Below are positions 1 to 6,859 of a DNA stretch of 57,440 bases, in pieces. The position numbers and the translations under genes were made by a program. The stretch comes from an uncultured Paenibacillus sp. (GTDB taxonomy: Bacteria > Bacillota > Bacilli > Paenibacillales > Paenibacillaceae), in NCBI GenBank assembly GCA_927443375.1, contig CAKMKL010000067.1, positions 1-57,440 on the forward strand, given 5' to 3'. The notes beneath the pieces are model-generated. The model had not been told where the DNA came from, searched no databases, and saw only the letters and a program-made list of their open reading frames with translations. Each line of letters begins with the position of its first letter. Positions within the stretch are counted from its first letter, which is position 1.

Positions 1-98
1 TGACAATGATTTTTCAACTTTACCTTTTATCATTTCTAATGAATTGTTAAAACGATCTTCTGGATCGCCATTTATTTTTACTGCCAATGCAATAATTT
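1..98. other. Unassigned A/T-rich edge
   Basis: AT-rich stretch before the first tRNA gene. I see no coding frame or RNA fold that I can name. It may be a spacer within a tRNA operon that starts outside the window. Confidence 0.3.
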
Positions 99-174
<76 letters not shown>

Positions 175-179
175 TCTGT

Positions 180-265
180 GGAGGCTTAGCGAAGTGGCCA
201 AACGCATCAGACTGTAAATCTGCTCACGTACGTGTTCGGTGGTTCGAATCCATCAGCCTCCACCA
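180..265 (+). tRNA. tRNA-Tyr (anticodon GTA)
   Basis: Class II tRNA with a long variable arm and the acceptor stem GGAGGCT/AGCCTCC. The anticodon loop contains GTA, the discriminator is A262 and CCA is encoded at 263-265. It lies 5 nt after tRNA-Thr. Confidence 0.97.
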
Positions 266-270
266 TCTTT

Positions 271-344
271 AGGGGCATAGTTTAAAGGTAGAACAACGGT
301 CTCCAAAACCGTTGGTGTGGGTTCAATTCCTGCTGCCCCTGCCA
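271..344 (+). tRNA. tRNA-Trp (anticodon CCA)
   Basis: Acceptor stem AGGGGCA/TGCCCCT, anticodon loop TCTCCAAAA with CCA, discriminator G341, and encoded CCA at 342-344. Confidence 0.97.
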
Positions 345-367
345 ATGAAAACTTTAAAGCTTAATAT

Positions 368-444
368 GGCGGCCGTGGCGAAGGGGTTAACGCACCGGAT
401 TGTGGTTCCGGCATTCGTGGGTTCGAGACCCATCGGCCGCCCCA
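368..444 (+). tRNA. tRNA-His (anticodon GTG), copy 1
   Basis: The extra G-1 at 368 pairs with discriminator C441, the hallmark of tRNA-His. The acceptor stem is GCGGCCG/CGGCCGC, the anticodon is GTG, and CCA is encoded at 442-444. A second copy follows at 492 and differs only in the acceptor stem. Confidence 0.97.
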
Positions 445-491
445 TTTCTTTAAAAGACTGGTTGGCGAAATTGTTAGAAACAGCTTAATAT

Positions 492-568
492 GGCGACTGT
501 GGCGAAGGGGTTAACGCACCGGATTGTGGTTCCGGCATTCGTGGGTTCGAGACCCATCAGTCGCCCCA
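492..568 (+). tRNA. tRNA-His (anticodon GTG), copy 2
   Basis: Same length and same D, anticodon and T arms as the copy at 368. The acceptor stem changes from GGCGGCC to GGCGACT, and the 3' strand changes with it to AGTCGCC, so pairing is kept. G-1, C73 and an encoded CCA are present. Confidence 0.96.
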
Positions 569-588
569 TTTTTTTGTAAAATTAATGT

Positions 589-663
589 TGGGGATTAGCC
601 AAGCGGTAAGGCAACGGACTTTGACTCCGTCATTCATAGGTTCGATTCCTATATCCCCAGCCA
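589..663 (+). tRNA. tRNA-Gln (anticodon TTG)
   Basis: Acceptor stem TGGGGAT/ATCCCCA with the U1:A72 pair usual for tRNA-Gln, anticodon loop ACTTTGACT with TTG, discriminator G660, and CCA at 661-663. Confidence 0.96.
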
Positions 664-668
664 TTTAT

Positions 669-743
669 GCGGACGTGGCTCAGCGGTAGAGCATCGCCTT
701 GCCAAGGCGAGGGTCGCGGGTTCGATTCCCGTCGTCCGCTCCA
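669..743 (+). tRNA. tRNA-Gly (anticodon GCC)
   Basis: Acceptor stem GCGGACG/CGTCCGC, anticodon loop CTTGCCAAG with GCC, discriminator T740, and CCA at 741-743. Confidence 0.97.
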
Positions 744-750
744 TTTTTAT

Positions 751-824
751 GGCGCCATAGCCAAGTGGTAAGGCAAAGCTCTGCAAAAGCTTTATCCCCA
801 GTTCGAGTCTGGGTGGCGCCTCCA
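751..824 (+). tRNA. tRNA-Cys (anticodon GCA)
   Basis: Acceptor stem GGCGCCA/TGGCGCC, anticodon loop TCTGCAAAA with GCA, discriminator T821, and CCA at 822-824. Confidence 0.96.
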
Positions 825-859
825 TTATTTTGGAACTTATCATTGAGAGTCTTGAATAC

Positions 860-938
860 GCCGGCGTGGCGGAATGGCAGACGCGCTCGACTCAAAATCG
901 AGTGGGAAACCGTGGAGGTTCGAGTCCTCTCGCCGGTA
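860..938 (+). tRNA. tRNA-Leu (anticodon CAA)
   Basis: Class II tRNA. The acceptor stem GCCGGCG/CGCCGGT has a G1:U72 wobble, the anticodon stem CTCGA/TCGAG encloses CTCAAAA (CAA), and the discriminator is A938. Unlike the other eight genes, CCA is not encoded, so the end must be added enzymatically. Confidence 0.93.
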
Positions 939-946
939 TAACAAAA

Positions 947-988
947 ACAGGTTGATAATCGTGTAATACGATTATCAACCTGTTTTTC
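947..988 (+). terminator. Rho-independent terminator of tRNA cluster
   Basis: A perfect 16-bp hairpin (ACAGGTTGATAATCGT and its complement around a 5-nt loop) is followed by a T run. It lies 9 nt after the last tRNA gene. Confidence 0.93.
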
Positions 989-1037
989 TGTGTGAGACAC
1001 TATTTTAGTATGGACACTTTTTTAGCTACTGGGAATC

Positions 1038-1493
1038 TTATCGGGTTTGGCTGAACGTGCTCCAGCTGGTTACAAAATGTCCAATGGCAAACAGAATTGC
1101 AGGAACAGCAAACAAAGAGGAGTTAAGCCACACGGCAAGCAGGATAAAATACAAAATTGGAAATATAGCCATTGGAATAGGGATGAAGCCTAATGTTTTG
1201 AAGAGCACGGCGAACTCTCTTCCGCTCCAAAAGAAGCGTATCCAGCAGAGGTAGTAAATAATTAAACAAATTAACATTAACCATGTTAAAAAATTGATAG
1301 GCTGTTCTGCTACCTTGGTGCCGAACACGATGGGCAGTGTGAAACAAGTAACTTGGCCGATTCGCTCGAATAAAGTGAATATAAAAGGTGGGGAAACGGT
1401 TTTTGGAATGTTATGCGGCGCGAAGAATATTAAAAGCAGGTTCGGCAGTAAAACCAATAACGGCAAGATAAAGCCTTTGAGATGTAAACCCAT
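1038..1493 (-). CDS. Small polytopic membrane protein, unknown function
   Basis: About 151 residues, mostly hydrophobic, with four or five predicted membrane segments: residues ~5-24, ~40-58, ~68-90, ~100-120 and ~125-143. I chose the ATG at 1493 because a GGAG lies six to eight bases upstream. An in-frame ATG at 1505, one base after the ferredoxin stop codon, has no such site. It is the last gene of a compact minus-strand run PadR - EFR1 ferredoxin - membrane protein, so it may be co-transcribed. No catalytic motif is visible and I do not recognise the family. It could be a membrane partner of the ferredoxin/flavodoxin protein, but that is only positional. Confidence 0.7.
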   Translation of the reverse strand: MGLHLKGFILPLLVLLPNLLLIFFAPHNIPKTVSPPFIFTLFERIGQVTCFTLPIVFGTKVAEQPINFLTWLMLICLIIYYLCWIRFFWSGREFAVLFKTLGFIPIPMAIFPILYFILLAVWLNSSLFAVPAILFAIGHFVTSWSTFSQTR

Positions 1494-1506
1494 ACTAAGC
1501 TCCATT

Positions 1507-2289
1507 CTAACGTTGATTAGTGGAATGTGGCATCTTTGTACTGCGAATTTTGATTTTTGGTTTGCCTGATATATAGATAGCTTTCTTAGGACAAGAGGCA
1601 GCACATTTCATGCAGAACTCACATTTGTTCCCGTGAACAGAAACATGGCCGGTCATCGAAATATTTTGTACGGGACATTGTCTTACACATAGCCCGCAGC
1701 CTGTGCATTGAGAGGCTTCGGTCCGCAGCTTAAGCAGGAGGCGCATAGACATCCAGGGCAATACCGTTCTCCTCGACAATAAGGATACAAATGAAGATCC
1801 TTTATACTCTGAATCCCACTTAACCTTTCCTGCAACGGAATCGCTGACAAATTGATCAACCTTGTCACACGCTGCAATTAACTGGTGGAGGTCGTGCTCC
1901 TTACTCTGATCTGTATCGCTCATATTGTTCGGCATACTGATCTCACAGGCTGAAGTTGGGGTATATCCTTTATTCTTAAGCAAGTTAAAGAGTGGTTTTA
2001 GTATATAAGCAGAATTATTAAGAGTAGCCATTATATGTACCTTGGTTCCGGAGCTCTGCGGCAATGATTGAAAAAACCCCCAGATGAAAGGGGAGACCGC
2101 CTGGGAGTTGACCGGGAAGGCAAACCACAATTCTTCTGCCGGCTCATTTTCACAGACTGTGTATCCTGTTTCGATATGCTTTAGAGAGACGTTGCAGCCG
2201 TTCATTGTAAGTGAGTTAACTGCGTGCTCCACAATAAGCTGTGTATTGCCTGTGCCGGAAAAGTAATAGAAATCGATTCTTTTATTCAT
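1507..2289 (-). CDS. EFR1-type flavodoxin/ferredoxin fusion protein
   Basis: 260 residues. The N-terminus has a flavodoxin-like FMN phosphate loop (YYFSGTGNT, residues ~8-16). The C-terminal part carries two 4Fe-4S motifs, CTGCGLCVRQCP (~195-206) and CEFCMKCAASCP (~225-236). This order is typical of EFR1 (electron-transfer flavodoxin-ferredoxin) proteins, soluble electron carriers of unknown partner. The start at 2289 is supported by AGGAGG nine bases upstream. Its ATG overlaps the PadR stop codon by 8 nt, implying translational coupling. A longer upstream frame lies inside padR and is not real. The neighbouring PadR protein probably controls it. Confidence 0.88.
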   Translation of the reverse strand: MNKRIDFYYFSGTGNTQLIVEHAVNSLTMNGCNVSLKHIETGYTVCENEPAEELWFAFPVNSQAVSPFIWGFFQSLPQSSGTKVHIMATLNNSAYILKPLFNLLKNKGYTPTSACEISMPNNMSDTDQSKEHDLHQLIAACDKVDQFVSDSVAGKVKWDSEYKGSSFVSLLSRRTVLPWMSMRLLLKLRTEASQCTGCGLCVRQCPVQNISMTGHVSVHGNKCEFCMKCAASCPKKAIYISGKPKIKIRSTKMPHSTNQR

Positions 2290-2863
2290 CCGTGTCATCC
2301 TCCTGTACGGTGATATCCTGCTCCAGTGAGCGGATCGTTTCTTCACACCACGCAGCATAAGCCTCCCACATCTTTTGGCCAAAAGACAAAACCAGTAAGA
2401 TTTGCCTGTGATTACTGTGTACATCCATATTCTGTTTAAGCTGTGCTTCAAATTGTTGAAACAACTGCTGCTGCCGGTGATGACTGGTTTGAAACTCTTT
2501 TACGTGCTCCAGCATCGTGGCTGAAGAGTTTGCATTCGAAAAGTACAGCTTCAGCAAAATTTCAAAACGGATAAGTTCTTTCTCGACCGGTGCCCTAAGC
2601 CAATCCTGCAGTTCCAATCTTCCCGGCTCTGTAATCTCATACTTGATGCTTTGCTTACTATGCACAGGACGTTCAGCGGTACAAACGGTAATCAGCCCTT
2701 CCGAAGTAAGCCGTTTCAACTCCGGATAAATCTGCCCGAAGCTCTCATTCCAAAAAAAAGACAGCCGGTCATCTACAATCCGTTTGATTTCATAGCCGGA
2801 TAAGTTTTCTTCGTTCAATAGACCAAGTATTACATAAGATGTTTTGTTCTTCTTACTGCTCAT
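2282..2863 (-). CDS. PadR-family transcriptional regulator
   Basis: 193 residues. The N-terminal winged helix begins SYVILGLLNEENLSGYEIKR, which is the PadR signature, and continues through a wing ending near residue 80. A helical C-terminal domain (PF10400-like, ~95-175) would give the dimer. The SD GAGAGG lies just before the ATG. It is the first gene of a three-gene unit, overlapping the EFR1 protein gene by 8 nt. A perfect inverted repeat 20-40 bp upstream (2884-2900) is a good candidate for an autoregulatory operator. The ligand is unknown. Confidence 0.92.
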   Translation of the reverse strand: MSSKKNKTSYVILGLLNEENLSGYEIKRIVDDRLSFFWNESFGQIYPELKRLTSEGLITVCTAERPVHSKQSIKYEITEPGRLELQDWLRAPVEKELIRFEILLKLYFSNANSSATMLEHVKEFQTSHHRQQQLFQQFEAQLKQNMDVHSNHRQILLVLSFGQKMWEAYAAWCEETIRSLEQDITVQEDDTDE

Positions 2864-2883
2864 ATCCTCTCATCCAATCTAAA

Positions 2884-2900
2884 TATATCTTTTAGATATA
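2884..2900. promoter_or_regulatory. Candidate PadR operator
   Basis: Perfect inverted repeat TATATCT-TTT-AGATATA just upstream of the padR-type gene. PadR proteins bind AT-rich dyads in their own promoters, so this is the likely autoregulatory site (inference). Confidence 0.55.
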
Positions 2901-2996
2901 AATTATTCTATAAAATGGATAGTGTCAAACGATTTAATCACACCTGGAATCATTGATCCGGAAGTAGGTTTCAGGATGAATAAAAGCCCACAGCAA

Positions 2997-3035
2997 AGAG
3001 TACTCCTTAGGCCGTAATGGCTTATAGAGTACTCT
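2997..3035 (-). terminator. Hairpin between converging-side ends, possible terminator
   Basis: The inverted repeat AGAGTACTC/GAGTACTCT encloses a second short stem (TAGGCC/GGCTTA). It lies downstream of the minus-strand aldo/keto reductase. Only a weak T-rich tract follows on the minus strand, so efficiency is uncertain. Confidence 0.35.
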
Positions 3036-3085
3036 AATATTAATATACGATTGACTGTCTGCGTCTAGTACGGCTGTCTGGCTCC

Positions 3086-4006
3086 TTAAGGGAGTTTGTT
3101 GCCTGCAGCACGGTAAATTTCATACCATTCCTGGCGGGTCAGCATAATATCCGAGGCCTTGGCGATGTCGAGCAGACGCTGGGTATTGGTGGTGCCCACG
3201 ATCGGCTGCATGTTCGCCGGATGTCTGAGCAGCCAGGCGATGGCGATAGCGGTGTCGGCGACTTCTTTTTCAGCGGCTAGCTTGCCGATTACTTCATTGA
3301 GCTCAGGGAACTTCTCATTGCCCAGGAATACGCCTTCAAAGAAGCCGTATTGGAACGGGGACCAAGGCTGAATCGTCATGTCATGAAGACGGCTGTATTC
3401 CAGAATGCCCCCATCATGCACAACCGAAGCGGAGTTGGTCATGTTCACATTGAAACCGGCATCAATCATGCCAGAGACCATAATGCTAAGCTGCAGCTGG
3501 TTGAAGAGCAGAGGCTGTTTGACGTTTTTTTTGAGCAGCTCGATCTGCAGCGGGTTCAGGTTGCTGACCCCGAAGTGCTTGACCATGCCTTTTTGCTCCA
3601 GATAATCAAAGGCTTCAGCCACTTCCTCAGGCTCCATCAGGGTATCGGGACGGTGCAGCAGCAGGACATCCACATAATCGGTCTTCAGACGCTTCAGGCT
3701 ATTCTCAACCGATGTCACAATATGCTCTTTGGAGAAGTCGAAGAAGCCGTTGCGGATTCCGCATTTGGTCTGAATCATCAGCTGCTCACGCATGCCGGGG
3801 CTGGCAGCCACTACCTCACCGAATACCTCTTCAGCTTGTCCGGCGGCATAAATATCGGCATGATCAAAAAAGTCTATTCCCGCCTCCAGGGCACTGTGAA
3901 TATGCACATCCGCTTCCTGCGGAGAAAGATCGGCAATACGCATACATCCTAAAGAAATCTGAGCAACCTCAAGCTGGCCGCTGCCTGCTTTAATTTTTTT
4001 TACCAC
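3086..4006 (-). CDS. Aldo/keto reductase (YdhF-like)
   Basis: 306 residues, full length for a single-domain NADPH-dependent (beta/alpha)8 AKR. Visible catalytic elements are Asp and Tyr in FFDHADIY (~47-54), Lys in QTKCG (~79-83) and His in LLLHRPD (~115-121). The cofactor-binding part includes the VGTTN segment near residue 268. The start codon is GTG at 4006 with AAGGAG about ten bases upstream; a nearby ATG is out of frame. It is transcribed divergently from the MerR gene at 4161. Its promoter has the overlong 19-bp spacer and dyad typical of MerR-activated promoters, so it is probably the MerR target. It likely reduces a reactive carbonyl; the substrate is unknown. Confidence 0.93.
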   Translation of the reverse strand: MVKKIKAGSGQLEVAQISLGCMRIADLSPQEADVHIHSALEAGIDFFDHADIYAAGQAEEVFGEVVAASPGMREQLMIQTKCGIRNGFFDFSKEHIVTSVENSLKRLKTDYVDVLLLHRPDTLMEPEEVAEAFDYLEQKGMVKHFGVSNLNPLQIELLKKNVKQPLLFNQLQLSIMVSGMIDAGFNVNMTNSASVVHDGGILEYSRLHDMTIQPWSPFQYGFFEGVFLGNEKFPELNEVIGKLAAEKEVADTAIAIAWLLRHPANMQPIVGTTNTQRLLDIAKASDIMLTRQEWYEIYRAAGNKLP

Positions 4007-4041
4007 TCTGCATTCACTCCTTAATGTAGTGTTCCTAGTAA

Positions 4042-4072
4042 AGTGTAGACCTTAGAGTTAACTGTAAGTCAA
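4042..4072 (-). promoter_or_regulatory. MerR-type promoter of the aldo/keto reductase
   Basis: On the minus strand, -35 TTGACT (4067-4072) and -10 TACACT (4042-4047) are separated by 19 bp. The spacer holds the near-perfect dyad CTTACAGTTAACTCTAAG. MerR regulators activate such overlong promoters by untwisting the spacer, which predicts control by the divergent MerR gene. Confidence 0.75.
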
Positions 4073-4160
4073 TAGATTTTCTAAAGCGCTTTTAATAGAC
4101 TCGAAATGGTGTTAACGTAGAGATGGAGCCGTAGCCATACGCCAGAAGGGAGCTAATATC

Positions 4161-4541
4161 ATGGGATACAGCATCAAAACCATATCACAAAAAAGCGGAC
4201 TGAGCCAATATACGCTGCGTTATTATGAAAAAGAGGGTGTGCTGCCCGTTGTGGCCAGGGATGAGAATGGAAACCGTTGTTTCCACGATGAGGATCTGGA
4301 GCTGATTTCGTTAATCTGCTGCCTGAAGGATACCGGAATGCCGATTGCTGATATCAAGCAGTTTATCTCCCTGTCCAAGGAAGGGCACAGTTCACTTCCC
4401 GAGCAGCGCAGATTGCTGCAGGAGCATAAATTGCATATTGATGAGAAGATTAAATTTTTTCAGACCTTTGCACAAAAAGTGGAGCATAAAATCGCTTATT
4501 TCTCTTCCCTTGAAGAACAGGCTAAAGCGGAGAGCAAGTAA
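4161..4541 (+). CDS. MerR-family regulator
   Basis: 126 residues. The winged helix-turn-helix YSIKTISQKSGLSQYTLRYYEKEG is followed by the second MerR helix pair (FHDEDLELISLICCLKDTGMP) and a C-terminal coiled coil (~80-120). The SD GAAGGGAG precedes the ATG. There is no extended ligand domain. The cysteines in SLICCLKD lie in the DNA-binding part; the coiled coil has none, so classic CueR/SoxR-type sensing is not evident and it resembles AdhR-type regulators of aldehyde-stress reductases. The divergent aldo/keto reductase promoter carries a matching 19-bp-spaced dyad. Confidence 0.92.
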   Translation: MGYSIKTISQKSGLSQYTLRYYEKEGVLPVVARDENGNRCFHDEDLELISLICCLKDTGMPIADIKQFISLSKEGHSSLPEQRRLLQEHKLHIDEKIKFFQTFAQKVEHKIAYFSSLEEQAKAESK

Positions 4542-4813
4542 ATCCTGGCACGATAAGGACAAGCATCGCATATACATTCAGCTGTGAGGAATGTCGTTGA
4601 TATCCATTAAAAGGGATTATTGAGTTTCCTGCGGTTAATTGTACCGGATCAGTCCGGTTGTATAAACGGATGAATAGCAGCGAAAGAGCGGCGGGGATGA
4701 AATCCTTTGCTGTGCCTGGGGTTGTGTGAGCTCTGCAGGGTGAGGTAATAGGAAGAACAACGGGCAAACAGGAATTGAAACGTGGTTACGAGGTAGGAAT
4801 CAACTTTTCGATA
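4542..4813. other. Intergenic stretch after merR
   Basis: No credible gene. A small hairpin (ACCGGA/TCCGGT, near 4642-4660) lacks a T run. The region ends where the nitrogen-regulated promoter of the amidohydrolase operon begins. Confidence 0.4.
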
Positions 4814-4830
4814 TGTCAATAAAAATGACA
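4814..4830 (+). promoter_or_regulatory. GlnR/TnrA box, upstream site (exact consensus)
   Basis: TGTCA-ATAAAAA-TGACA fits TGTNA-N7-TNACA without mismatch. Its centre lies about 50 bp upstream of the start predicted from the weak promoter at 4837-4865. That is the usual position for activation by TnrA, or by GlnR in Paenibacillus. Confidence 0.8.
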
Positions 4831-4836
4831 TACATT

Positions 4837-4865
4837 TTGCCGAATCCATGACAACCGGGTTTGAT
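4837..4865 (+). promoter_or_regulatory. Candidate activator-dependent promoter
   Basis: TTGCCG (4837-4842), a 17-bp spacer, then TTTGAT (4860-4865). The poor -10 fits an activator-dependent promoter. It places the GlnR box at about -50. Confidence 0.45.
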
Positions 4866-4868
4866 GTC

Positions 4869-4896
4869 TTGACGAAAGAGTTGCCAATGTTATGAT
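4869..4896 (+). promoter_or_regulatory. Alternative promoter
   Basis: TTGACG (4869-4874), a 16-bp spacer, and TATGAT (4891-4896). This is a better sigma-A match than the promoter just upstream. It would put the first GlnR box near -80. Mapping the 5' end would decide between the two. Confidence 0.45.
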
Positions 4897-4930
4897 ATAG
4901 GTAATTAAGGAAGGCTTTTAAATTGATATG

Positions 4931-4947
4931 TGTTACCAAACGTAACA
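4931..4947 (+). promoter_or_regulatory. GlnR/TnrA box, downstream site (exact consensus)
   Basis: TGTTA-CCAAACG-TAACA also fits TGTNA-N7-TNACA exactly. It lies in the transcribed leader downstream of both candidate promoters, where a bound repressor would block transcription. The same two-site layout is described for GlnR control of nif genes in Paenibacillus. Confidence 0.78.
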
Positions 4948-4990
4948 TTAAATTTAAAAACTTCCTTGTAGGATGGATTAAAAGAATAAG

Positions 4991-5063
4991 CTCTTGTATA
5001 AGCTCAATAATCCGGTTTGAGCGTTTCGACCAGGCGACCGTAAATTGCCCCAGGCTACAAGAG
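4991..5063 (+). promoter_or_regulatory. Purine-class riboswitch aptamer, variant core
   Basis: P1 is CTCTTGTA (4991-4998) with TACAAGAG (5056-5063), J1/2 is TAA, and P2 is GCTCAA/TTGAGC (5002-5007/5017-5022). L2 carries the conserved GG (5014-5015), J2/3 is GTTTCGACC (5023-5031), P3 is GGCGA/TTGCC and L3 is the invariant CCGTAAA (5038-5044). In xpt numbering, U22, U47 and C74 are kept, but U51 is G (5028) and A73 is G (5054), and P3 has a 1x3 internal loop. C74 predicts an oxopurine ligand. The changed core argues against ordinary guanine. It precedes purine-ring-opening genes, so xanthine is my best guess. Confidence 0.85.
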
Positions 5064-5154
5064 GTATAGATTATGAAATGTTGTTCTTCGCGCGGTTTCA
5101 TGCCGGGTGGGGAATACGTTCTGCTCTGTACCTTTTGTGAGCCGGGGCTTTTTT
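5047..5154 (+). terminator. Riboswitch-controlled terminator (ligand-ON)
   Basis: Bases 5047-5070, which include the 3' half of aptamer P3 and the whole 3' strand of P1, pair almost completely with 5125-5148. T6 follows at 5149-5154. Bulged A5052 and G5139 and a few G-U pairs are the only flaws. Aptamer and terminator cannot coexist, so ligand binding should prevent termination, as in the adenine pbuE switch. Confidence 0.85.
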
Positions 5155-5200
5155 GTCGTGCGCCAATTTACCCAAAAACCTAAAGAAGAGGTGTGTATTC

Positions 5201-6616
5201 ATGAGTTATGAACTGATCATTAAAAATGCCAACATTCCGCAAGGCGACAGACAGGTGCTGACTGACATTCTGGTTAACAAAGGTGTGATTGTCGGGTTCG
5301 CCAAAGATATTGAGGCTGAAGCCGATGTGATCATTGATGCTGAAGGCAAGCTGGTGCTGCCGGGCGTAATTGATTCGCATACCCATTTTAATGATCCGGG
5401 ATTTACACACCGTGAGGATTTCGTAACCGGAACAAGCAGCGCCGCAGCGGGCGGGGTAACGATGATTGTCGATATGCCATGCTGCAGCGTGCCGTCGGTC
5501 CGCTCTGCCGATAATCTGTTCAACAAGCTGAACGCACTGGAAGGCAAAGGGATCGTTGACTACGCGATGTGGGGCGGCATTACCGGTGAAGATGTACGCA
5601 ACAACGTGCTGCCGGAGATTATCAGTGAGCAGGTGGCTAACGGTGTAGTGGCCTTTAAAGTGTACATGACCCCATCCGTGCCATCCTATCCGCGGGTAAC
5701 CGACCCGGAAATGCTGGAGGCGTTTGCCGCCGTATCCCCTACGGGACTGCCAATTGGAATTCACGCTGAAAACTATGCAATCTGCGATTATTTTACGGGT
5801 AAGCTGAAAAGTGAGGGCCGCCTAGATTATCCAGCCTGGGCAGAGGCTCGTATGGCGCTCGCAGAAAAAGCAGCTATCCAGCTCGGGATTAGCTTCGCCG
5901 AAGAGACGGGTGCCCGGCTGCATATCGTGCATATGAGTACGGGAGCTGGCAACCAGCTGATCCGTGAAGCCAAGCTGAAAGGTGTAAAAGTAACGGCGGA
6001 ATCCTGTCCGCACTATCTGACACTCAATGCAGTGGACGCTATGACCGAATTTGGAACCTTCGCCAAAATTGCACCGCCGCTGCGCCGTGCGGAAGATAAT
6101 GAGGCATTGTGGCAGGGGCTGGAGGACGGAACAATTGACTTCATGGCTACCGACCATGCGCCGTATGAGATTGCCACGGAGAAAGATGCGCCGGGTATGG
6201 ATGTATGGACTTCCTTCCCGGGTATTCCGGGAGTAGAAACGCTGGTGCCGATTATGATCAGCGAAGGCTATAACAAAGGCAGACTGAGCCTTTCCCGGCT
6301 GGTAGAGCTGCTGTGCACCAATCCGGCTATCCATTACGGGCTGTATCCGAAGAAAGGCGCACTGGAGATTGGCACTGATGCCGACTTCACGATTGTAGAC
6401 CTGGAGAAGGAATGGACGATCGACAAAGACCAGATGCACTGCAAACCGAAGTACACTCCTTTCCACGGTATGAAGCTTAAAGGCAAGGTTGATAAAACCA
6501 TTGTCCGCGGCACTCTAGTGTACGACGATGCGCTGGGTGTGGTCGGCAAACCAGGCTATGGTGAATATGTAAAACGGCAGACGATCAGCGAGCTTCCGCG
6601 TTTATTGAAATATTAA
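5201..6616 (+). CDS. Cyclic amidohydrolase (hydantoinase/allantoinase family), proposed xanthine amidohydrolase
   Basis: 471 residues. It is a binuclear-metal TIM-barrel amidohydrolase with His60/His62 in the HTH motif, the carbamylated Lys153 (AFKVYMT), His188, His244 and Asp318 (TDHAPYE) all present. The APPLRRAEDNEALW segment (~291-304) resembles allantoinases and dihydropyrimidinases. The family hydrolyses cyclic amides in purine and pyrimidine breakdown. The start at 5201 has AGAGG upstream; an earlier frame start overlaps the terminator and is rejected. It is directly controlled by the variant purine riboswitch and a GlnR-type promoter, and shares that logic with the BMC operon at 17-26 kb. 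I infer opening of the xanthine ring to a ureido-imidazole carboxylate. Allantoin or a hydantoin remain alternatives. Confidence 0.9.
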   Translation: MSYELIIKNANIPQGDRQVLTDILVNKGVIVGFAKDIEAEADVIIDAEGKLVLPGVIDSHTHFNDPGFTHREDFVTGTSSAAAGGVTMIVDMPCCSVPSVRSADNLFNKLNALEGKGIVDYAMWGGITGEDVRNNVLPEIISEQVANGVVAFKVYMTPSVPSYPRVTDPEMLEAFAAVSPTGLPIGIHAENYAICDYFTGKLKSEGRLDYPAWAEARMALAEKAAIQLGISFAEETGARLHIVHMSTGAGNQLIREAKLKGVKVTAESCPHYLTLNAVDAMTEFGTFAKIAPPLRRAEDNEALWQGLEDGTIDFMATDHAPYEIATEKDAPGMDVWTSFPGIPGVETLVPIMISEGYNKGRLSLSRLVELLCTNPAIHYGLYPKKGALEIGTDADFTIVDLEKEWTIDKDQMHCKPKYTPFHGMKLKGKVDKTIVRGTLVYDDALGVVGKPGYGEYVKRQTISELPRLLKY

Positions 6617-6662
6617 TAGATATATATAGATTAAAATTAATAATTTGAGAAAAGGTTAAGGA

Positions 6663-6799
6663 GTAGCGGAGGGGAATTTTGGAACTGGAGGAGCGAATGC
6701 GTCCGCCTTTAGGTTTGAATTTCTACCGCAAATAGCGGTCAAAATCAGGAAATTCAAACCTAACAGCGGCCGGAAGTCCAAATATTCACCGCAGTTGCG
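6663..6799 (+). repeat. Palindromic dispersed repeat, copy 1
   Basis: About 137 bp, matching the reverse complement of 14438-14577 over almost its full length. It has an internal perfect 15-bp stem, TTAGGTTTGAATTTC (6709-6723) with its complement at 6749-6763. It codes for nothing and could form a strong hairpin in the mRNA between the two hydrolase genes. Confidence 0.85.
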
Positions 6800-6859
6800 A
6801 TTGGACCTTTGAGCTTATAAATTCCATCTATACACCAAACTGAGAGGGAAGTGAAAAGC

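Noticed and set aside
4991..5063. Guanidine (ykkC) or PRPP riboswitch
   Set aside because: P1, P2, P3 lengths, L2 GG and L3 CCGTAAA align base by base with the purine class instead.
4649..5101. Minus-strand gene across the promoter region
   Set aside because: It runs antisense through GlnR boxes and the aptamer, with no ribosome site or recognisable domain.
5153..5200. Upstream start for the cyclic amidohydrolase
   Set aside because: The extra codons begin within the riboswitch terminator T tract and lack a ribosome site; the ATG at 5201 has one and fits the family.
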